The notes under the pieces: generated by a model
What the model was told of the DNA's origin: nothing
The model's database searches: none
What the model saw: only the letters and a program-made list of their open reading frames with translations
Shown here: in pieces, positions 59,270 to 64,000 of the stretch
Numbering within the stretch: the stretch's first letter is position 1
Layout: the number at the start of each line of letters is the position of its first letter
Origin: Azotimanducus chitobiosivorans
Lineage (GTDB): Bacteria; Pseudomonadota; Gammaproteobacteria; Pseudomonadales; Azotimanducaceae
DNA: 64,000 nucleotides
Assembly: GCA_965200235.1 (NCBI GenBank)
Contig: OZ241339.1
Coordinates: 372,001 to 436,000 of the forward strand
Direction: 5' to 3'
Position numbers and translations under genes: made by a program

Positions 59270-59944
59270 TCAGCCAGCGAGGAATTCTTCGATCTGATCG
59301 GCCATATTGCCGCAGGCGTTTGCCTGCACGCGCGCGATCATCGGCACTGGCACGATGATCGCTGGCATGAACGAGGTGCCGGAGGCTTGCGAGCTGATCT
59401 TGCCGACGGCGGCGTTCTGCTGCACGTCCCAGATCGAGGCTTCGTAATTGGAAGACCGCTCCCAACTGACGAAGCCGAAGCAGCCCGCGGCGCCGGGCGT
59501 GGCGGCGCAGGTCATGCCGCCGCTCGATCCGGTGTTCTCGGTCGTGCCTTCAATCCACACGATGTAGCGTACGCCAAGCCCTTCGATTCGGTCTTTGAGC
59601 AGCGGCTCGTCGATCTGCGCACTAAATTCGCGCATCTCGCGTGGGGCGAAGCGCGGCTCGAACCACGGGAAAGTGCGGTCCTTGAAGTGTTCTTGAGAGA
59701 TGACTTGGAACGGGGTTTTCGAGCTGCCGAGCGAGCGGCCAACACAGTCGATGTACTCGATTTCGGTTTCGTGGCCAGCGGTTTGCAGGTTCTTGCCGAG
59801 CACCACCACCGCGTCTTGTCCGCCGATGCCGGTGCTGCCTTCCCGCAGCACTTGAACGCTTGAGTTGACGCAGCCGCCGAGAAGAATTGTCAATAAGACG
59901 GCGCAGAGCAGAGGGCGCATCGCGATGCTCAAAAAAGTTTGCAT
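59270..59944 (-). CDS. Lipoprotein, unrecognised family
   Basis: The N-terminus MRPLLCAVLLTILLGGC is a clear lipoprotein signal with lipobox LLGG-Cys. The frame starts eight codons earlier at ATG 59944, and ATG 59920 would give the cleaner signal. The mature domain has segments AVVVLGKNLQTAGHETE and EGLGVRYIVWIEGTTE and two internal cysteines (MTCAATPGAAGCFGF) that could pair. It starts six bases after the stop of the next lipoprotein gene, on the same strand, and the two are probably co-expressed with the VWA and Hsp70-like genes upstream. I do not recognise the family. Confidence 0.65.
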   Translation of the reverse strand: MQTFLSIAMRPLLCAVLLTILLGGCVNSSVQVLREGSTGIGGQDAVVVLGKNLQTAGHETEIEYIDCVGRSLGSSKTPFQVISQEHFKDRTFPWFEPRFAPREMREFSAQIDEPLLKDRIEGLGVRYIVWIEGTTENTGSSGGMTCAATPGAAGCFGFVSWERSSNYEASIWDVQQNAAVGKISSQASGTSFMPAIIVPVPMIARVQANACGNMADQIEEFLAG

Positions 59945-59950
59945 CAGATA

Positions 59951-60583
59951 TTACCCGCTTTCCTCCAAGCGTTGCTGTAGCCAGGTTTGAATGCCCGGCT
60001 GCGAAGGAAGTTGGCGTGCGATCAGCGCTGAGGCGTCGCGCAGCGCCGTTCGTGTGGCGGCGGCGAGCGCGGCGCCCGATTCGGAACTGCCGAGCACCCG
60101 GAAATTGCGTGTGTCGGAGCGCCCGTAGGCGGAGACGGTCCAGTTGAGCACTTCGTGACCCTGCGGCTCGAGCAGCTCGATGCGATAGACGATGCGCACC
60201 TCGAAGAACTCGGTTTGCGTTTGCTGCGGGATGCTGAGCTCTGATCTGACAACGCTCGCTTTGAGCACGAGACCCGCATCGAGCGCCGCTTCGCCCATGC
60301 CGCTGATGTTTGATGCGGTGGTGAACAGCGCGCGCGTCGTCTGTTCGAGCATGCGCTGCTGATCTTGCCCGAAGCTGACGCGCCAATCGCCGTAGCCCTC
60401 GATCGTTTCCTCGTGTACGTAGCTCTGGAACGCAGCGTCGGTCAACAGCCCGATATGAACCGGCAGCGGCTGCACGAGCGGCAGCGGATAGCTGCCCTGC
60501 ATCTCCACCTGCGCCCCGCTGCAGCCCGCAAGCAGCAACGCCAACAAGAATCTCGCCCGAAAAAGGGACACACACCACCTCAT
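59951..60583 (-). CDS. Lipoprotein, unrecognised family
   Basis: From ATG 60583 the product is MRWCVSLFRARFLLALLLAGC, a lipoprotein signal with lipobox LLAG-Cys, followed by a domain of about 190 residues. That domain has the pattern VHIGLLTDAAFQSYVHEE, FFEVRIVYRIELLEPQGHEV and a final helix (SALIARQLPSQPGIQTWLQQRL). The fold looks like a curli/ABC-type accessory lipoprotein domain, but I cannot name it. The frame is open further upstream, to 60745, but only because that DNA is the GGGACACACACC repeat cluster, read as Cys-Val-Pro-Phe/Cys-Val-Ser-Leu repeats. I therefore reject the longer start. One copy of the motif lies in the signal-peptide codons themselves. Confidence 0.6.
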   Translation of the reverse strand: MRWCVSLFRARFLLALLLAGCSGAQVEMQGSYPLPLVQPLPVHIGLLTDAAFQSYVHEETIEGYGDWRVSFGQDQQRMLEQTTRALFTTASNISGMGEAALDAGLVLKASVVRSELSIPQQTQTEFFEVRIVYRIELLEPQGHEVLNWTVSAYGRSDTRNFRVLGSSESGAALAAATRTALRDASALIARQLPSQPGIQTWLQQRLEESG

Positions 60584-60741
60584 GCCGCGCAGTCTACCGA
60601 AAAACCGAAAAAGGGACACACACCGAAAGGGGACACACACCGTCAAAAGGGACACACACCGTCGCGCCGCCGAACACCGAAAAGGGACACACACTGCCGA
60701 ACGGAGCGCATGGAAGGGGAAGCAGAAGGGGACACACCTCC
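60561..60741 (+). repeat. Cluster 1 of the GGGACACACACC motif (six copies)
   Basis: Six copies of A(2-5)GGG(G)ACACACAC(C/T) begin near 60561, 60607, 60625, 60644, 60679 and 60725; the last is shorter. They are all in the same direction with uneven spacing of about 18-46 bases, so this is neither a simple tandem repeat nor a CRISPR array. The cluster fills the gap between the VWA gene and the lipoprotein gene and runs into the lipoprotein start. Confidence 0.85.
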
Positions 60742-60760
60742 CCAAACGCGGTGCGTGCGT

Positions 60761-61777
60761 CTATTGAAGTTCGGCGGCACCGACAAATGCGCCGAGATTG
60801 CGGTGGGTGAGCTCGCGCATGAGGGCAGCGAATCGATAGGCCCTCCCGCGCAATTCTGGCGGCGCATTCGGCTCGAACCCGACAGGGAATCCGACAGCGT
60901 GAATGCGCACGCGCCGCCTTCCAGTGACTTGGCTCGTTCGGTTGGCTCTATCGACGGCGTCCACAACGCTTTGGATGGTATTGCCCTGTTGAAAATCGTC
61001 GCCGAAGACGTAGATCGAAATCTCAAGGCTTGGATCATAGTAGGCCGAAATCGCGCGCTGGATGCCTTCGACGGGACTTGAGTTGGAAAACGGATTCCAT
61101 GACGCAAGGCGGTCGACAATCTGCCTGCGCACAGTTGGCGAGTCCGGCATCCAGCGTCCGGCGAAGCTGCGAAACATGTAGTCACCCATGTCATTCATCA
61201 CTTGAATGCCTTTGACTTCCGGGTAGATGGCGAGCACTTCGCCGACTTTGCGCCGCACGCCTTCCCAAGCGTAGCTGAACATGCTGCCAGATGTATCGAT
61301 GACAAAGATGATGTACTCGCTGTCGGCGGTGATGCCGCCGATGGCGTTCTCGCCGCTGACACCGGCGGTCGCTTGCAGCGCCAGCATTTGCTCGGTGAGC
61401 GATTGGCGTGCGCTCGATAGGCCGCGTGCGCGCTCGCTGAGCAGATATTCTTGTTCTTCGGATTGCTTGATTTCCTGTTCGATTCGCGCCATGCGCGTGC
61501 GCAAGGATTGGATTGTCTTGGCGGCCTCGTCGAGTTCGACCTGCTTGTCGGACAAGGCGAGCTTTGCGCGGTCGGATTCATCGCGCGAGTCAAGCAGGGC
61601 GTCGCGCATCACTGCGATACGCGCTTCTAGGTCTTCGAGCGACTTGTCATAAAGCGCTGGCTCTGATGTTTCCGTGACCATGAGCAACAGCAGCAATCCG
61701 CCGAAGCCGCAGCAGATCATGGCTAGAAACGGCATGCCGAAGTCTTCGTTGTCGCTGTCGCGGCGGCGCTTGATCAT
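60761..61777 (-). CDS. Membrane-anchored coiled-coil VWA-domain protein
   Basis: The 338-residue protein begins with a short charged segment and one membrane helix (PFLAMICCGFGGLLLLLMVTE). A coiled coil follows (about residues 40-125, rich in Glu, Arg and Lys, for example LEDLEARIAVMRDALLDSRD). A von Willebrand factor A domain comes last, with an intact metal-binding motif FVIDTSGSM and a later Asp-rich segment (IYVFGDDFQQGN). It starts 14 bases after the neighbouring VWA gene and shares its design, so the two probably form a complex in the inner membrane with VWA heads in the periplasm. The membrane helix resembles the CCGFGG type also seen in the partner. The role is unknown. Confidence 0.75.
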   Translation of the reverse strand: MIKRRRDSDNEDFGMPFLAMICCGFGGLLLLLMVTETSEPALYDKSLEDLEARIAVMRDALLDSRDESDRAKLALSDKQVELDEAAKTIQSLRTRMARIEQEIKQSEEQEYLLSERARGLSSARQSLTEQMLALQATAGVSGENAIGGITADSEYIIFVIDTSGSMFSYAWEGVRRKVGEVLAIYPEVKGIQVMNDMGDYMFRSFAGRWMPDSPTVRRQIVDRLASWNPFSNSSPVEGIQRAISAYYDPSLEISIYVFGDDFQQGNTIQSVVDAVDRANRTSQVTGRRRVRIHAVGFPVGFEPNAPPELRGRAYRFAALMRELTHRNLGAFVGAAELQ

Positions 61778-61791
61778 GCGGGCGACTGTTC

Positions 61792-62862
61792 CTACGGCCA
61801 GTCCGAGGATGGAGATAGAAAGGAGCCGCCCGTTGAGCGCGCAAGCTCCCAGTAGGCGCCCGCAGCCGCATTGTCGCCTTCCAGCGGCAGCAGGATGACG
61901 TTGAAGATAATCCCCGGCGTGACGAGATTGACGGCATCGAAGAACAGGCGCAAGCGATCTTGCGCTGAGATGGTGTTACTGCGCGGCGTCCGGCGGCCGA
62001 TCGTCGGCAAGCCATCAGTGACTAGGAACACGCGATCAGGCCGCGGCGCAAGCGTACCCAGCGTATCGATCAGCGCCGCGAGGTTCGTTCCGCCTTCAGG
62101 CGTCACCTCATCAAGCGCGTCAAAGGCGCGCTGAAGATGATCGCCGGTGGCGCTTGGTCGCCATGTTGTCTGTCCCAATACCGAGCGAGCTTTTTCGTTG
62201 AACACGATGAGCTCGAACTGGCTGTTGATTGGCAGTGACGCGGCAATCCAGTTGGCGGTGCGAAGGGTGCGCAGCCATTTTTCGGATGCGCGCCGCTCAT
62301 CCGCAGGGAGGTTGCGGCGGCGTATGGCATTGACCAAGGTCTCGTCGAGCATGCTTGCCGAGGCGTCAATGGCAACCACGATGTGACTGCCGTCCATGCG
62401 CATGCCGGAGAGATACTGGCGGCTGCCTTCGCCTTCGAGTTCTCGTAGTGATGTGCCGCCGCCGTCCTCGCCTTCGGCTTCCAAGACCTCGACTTGTGCC
62501 TTTTGTGCGTCTACTTGGCGCGCCAAGGTGTCGATGCGGGTTTTTTCGTTGCTCAAACCCGAGCGTTTGAACTTCAGCAGCGCCTCGTCTGCCTCCACCT
62601 GCTCGCGAAGTCGCGCTTCGTTTTGACGCGCCTCAAACAGCTTGCGTTCTATTTCGCTGATGGTCGCCTGTATCTCGTCAAGATCAATGTCCTTTTCCTC
62701 GTAGAGAAAATCGAGGCGCCGCATTTCTGCGAGCAGGAGTTCGTCGCTTTCGCGGTCTTGTGGAATGTTCAAGATGAAGAATACAAGTGCGACAGCAGCA
62801 AAGCCACACGAAATCACGTCTAAGAAGGACATGGAGAAGGTGGTGAGCTTTCTACGCGCCAT
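61792..62862 (-). CDS. Membrane-anchored coiled-coil VWA-like protein
   Basis: From ATG 62862 the 356-residue protein starts MARRKLTTFSMSFLDVISCGF, followed by AAVALVFFILNIP. This is a single membrane helix of a kind I know from MotB/TolR-like and VWA anchor proteins. A long coiled coil (about residues 40-130) precedes a VWA domain whose metal site reads VVAIDASASM, and then DRVFLVTDGLPT. The ATG lies inside the end of the upstream Hsp70-like gene (overlap of 11 bases), a sign of translational coupling. The frame extends further upstream, but only through the motif-rich end of that gene, so I chose this start. The two VWA genes are paralogous in layout but clearly diverged in sequence. Confidence 0.75.
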   Translation of the reverse strand: MARRKLTTFSMSFLDVISCGFAAVALVFFILNIPQDRESDELLLAEMRRLDFLYEEKDIDLDEIQATISEIERKLFEARQNEARLREQVEADEALLKFKRSGLSNEKTRIDTLARQVDAQKAQVEVLEAEGEDGGGTSLRELEGEGSRQYLSGMRMDGSHIVVAIDASASMLDETLVNAIRRRNLPADERRASEKWLRTLRTANWIAASLPINSQFELIVFNEKARSVLGQTTWRPSATGDHLQRAFDALDEVTPEGGTNLAALIDTLGTLAPRPDRVFLVTDGLPTIGRRTPRSNTISAQDRLRLFFDAVNLVTPGIIFNVILLPLEGDNAAAGAYWELARSTGGSFLSPSSDWP

Positions 62863-64000
62863 GCTCTGAGACGCGGATGGCGAGGACGGTGTGTGTCCCA
62901 ATTGTCGCTGTGCTGCCAGCGGTGAGGCGATGTATGCGCCGACCCTGATGGGAAATCTCAAGGGCTTTCGTCACAGGCGCGATCGAAAAGGTATTCGCTG
63001 GCAACGCACGCACGGCCGTCGCAAGGTCAACCTTGGTGAAGATCGGCGTTGCAACGCCTTGATACACGATGTGCGTCGGCGCAGGTTCAGGTGGGGGCAT
63101 GGCGGTGTGTGTCCCATTCTGTACCGTGTGTGTCCCATTCTGCTCGTCGGTGTGTGTCCCCTCGGTCGCGGTGTGTGTCCCAAATGACGCTGTCCCGCTC
63201 GAGGTGAGCGAGGTCACAAACTGCACGCCATCGCCGTCGCATACACCGAAGTGCTGTGTATTCGCCAAGATGCCTTGAATGTGCGCATCGCCCGCGAGTG
63301 CGTGGCAGTCACCGATGTCGAGTGATCGCAGGGCGCCCATCAGTCCGGGGATGCGCGCCGCCCGCTGCGTGACCGCGAACTGCGTGCGAGAGGCGCTGCC
63401 GCATGCCGCAGCGATAGCGCTCGCGAGCTTTGTCGCGGTTTGCTCAAGTTCGCGGACATCAAAACTCACATGCCAGTTGCCAGTTTGGTGTTTGACTTCG
63501 AGGTGCAGTCCATTGCTCTGCGTTTCGATTTTGCCGCTCACCCAGTCGTAGAGCCTTGACCATAATTGCTGCTCAGTGTCGGCGATGCGCAATGGGTCGA
63601 ACCGGGTCTCGCGCACGAACTCATCGGCAACGCGCGCAAGCCACGCATCGAGCAGTGGCAAGAGGCCGCCCTCAGGCATGGACTCCACGACATCGCGCAC
63701 GATTTCGTCGTGCTGCCGTACAAGTCGCGTCAACGAAATCTGCTGGAGCGTGACATCAAGCACCCAATCCGCGGAGTCGGCCGCACCCGCCGCAACGCTT
63801 GCATCGACAAATGCCAAGGGTGTCACCGAGGTTTCCTCCACGATGCCAAGTAGCAGAGCGAGCTGATCCTTGCTGTAGTGGCTTGGCACAGCAAAGACCG
63901 CGCTCGCGCCTTGAGCGCTGCTCTTTTCAATCAGTTGCTCAAGTTGATTGAAGACCAAATCGGCGCTTGATCGCACATTCTTGTGACGCGAGCGTAGTGG
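62852..64000 (-). CDS. Hsp70/actin-like ATPase-fold protein, C-terminal part (5' end outside window)
   Basis: The frame is open to the right edge, so the N-terminus is missing; 382 codons are visible. The segments ASAVFAVPSHYSKDQLALLLGI, PLAFVDASVAAGA and ADWVLDVTLQQISLTRL follow the second half of the Hsp70/actin nucleotide-binding fold. RFDPLRIADTEQQLWSRLYDWV resembles the helical part of Hsp70-family proteins. The final 120 residues differ from Hsp70 and contain four closely spaced Gly-Thr-His-Thr units and a fifth near the end (TIGTHTVLAIRVSEHGA), each encoded by the GGGACACACACC motif. The gene leads the VWA-lipoprotein cluster. Its ATP-driven changes might control that membrane assembly; this is an inference only. 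Confidence 0.6.
   Translation of the reverse strand, partial: PLRSRHKNVRSSADLVFNQLEQLIEKSSAQGASAVFAVPSHYSKDQLALLLGIVEETSVTPLAFVDASVAAGAADSADWVLDVTLQQISLTRLVRQHDEIVRDVVESMPEGGLLPLLDAWLARVADEFVRETRFDPLRIADTEQQLWSRLYDWVSGKIETQSNGLHLEVKHQTGNWHVSFDVRELEQTATKLASAIAAACGSASRTQFAVTQRAARIPGLMGALRSLDIGDCHALAGDAHIQGILANTQHFGVCDGDGVQFVTSLTSSGTASFGTHTATEGTHTDEQNGTHTVQNGTHTAMPPPEPAPTHIVYQGVATPIFTKVDLATAVRALPANTFSIAPVTKALEISHQGRRIHRLTAGSTATIGTHTVLAIRVSEHGA
62887..63184 (-). repeat. Cluster 2 of the GGGACACACACC motif (five copies, within a gene)
   Basis: Five copies of GGTGTGTGTCCC (minus-strand GGGACACACACC) lie near 62889, 63105, 63124, 63149 and 63170, within the Hsp70-like gene. One has CG for GG at its start. 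Four are close together and one is near the 3' end. In frame each gives Gly-Thr-His-Thr. Another copy occurs at 6267-6279 in the helicase gene. Confidence 0.85.

Noticed and set aside
60561..60741. CRISPR-like array
   Set aside because: Repeats are only 12-16 bases, spacing is irregular, and there are no cas genes.
60584..60745. Longer N-terminus of the second lipoprotein
   Set aside because: It would be a translation of the GGGACACACACC repeats and would place the lipobox 75 residues from the start.
62863..62961. Longer N-terminus of the VWA protein ending at 61792
   Set aside because: It overlaps the end of the Hsp70-like gene and has no family sequence; the membrane anchor starts at ATG 62862.

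Overview
The window looks like the chromosome of a GC-rich gammaproteobacterium. The supporting genes are dapD of the long Pseudomonas-like type next to dapE, an orphan gspN, a DUF2333 gene and a membrane pyrophosphatase. I cannot name the genus. No rRNA, tRNA or CRISPR array is visible.

Layout. Positions 1-5.9 kb hold ordinary genes: the 3' end of an FG-GAP repeat protein, a lipoprotein/DUF2333 pair, a nitronate-monooxygenase-like flavoprotein, and a divergent CaiB/BaiF CoA-transferase with two family regions. From 5.9 to 17.0 kb lies a DNA-end-processing operon: a very large exonuclease-RecQ-UvrD fusion, an AddB-like PD-(D/E)XK nuclease and an AddA-like helicase-nuclease. From 17.1 to 25.7 kb is a defence-type island. 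It has a bacterial ubiquitin-like conjugation operon (tandem beta-grasp Ubl, E2-like protein, JAB-E1 fusion), an AAA ATPase, a PIN-like nuclease and a large adenine methylase with a probable nuclease domain. A TnpB-only IS605-type element interrupts this island at the E1/ATPase junction, and a small TA-flanked MITE sits between the ATPase and PIN genes. From 25.7 to 28.6 kb are gspN, dapE and dapD on the minus strand.

Positions 28.8-32.7 kb are packed with mobile DNA: an IS5-type insertion sequence and four MITEs, several abutting at CTAG target sites, around an Rpn-family nuclease gene and a decayed Rpn fragment. From 32.9 to 56.8 kb a single gene encodes a 7942-residue exported protein of Calx-beta-like repeats ending in an autotransporter-like beta-barrel. 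A run of 14 G lies just upstream beside a good -10 box, which suggests phase-variable expression. Another CTAA-flanked MITE follows, then hppA.

The window ends (59.3-64.0 kb, minus strand) in an uncharacterised cluster: an Hsp70/actin-like protein (cut by the window edge), two membrane-anchored coiled-coil VWA proteins and two lipoproteins. A 12-base motif, GGGACACACACC, is dispersed through this cluster. It occurs in non-coding DNA and also inside a reading frame, where it is read as Gly-Thr-His-Thr.

The strongest candidates for new biology are (i) the ubiquitin-like operon with its ATPase, PIN and methylase companions, broken by a TnpB element in a way that appears exactly reversible; (ii) the Hsp70-VWA-lipoprotein cluster with its motif; and (iii) the giant adhesin behind a homopolymeric tract.
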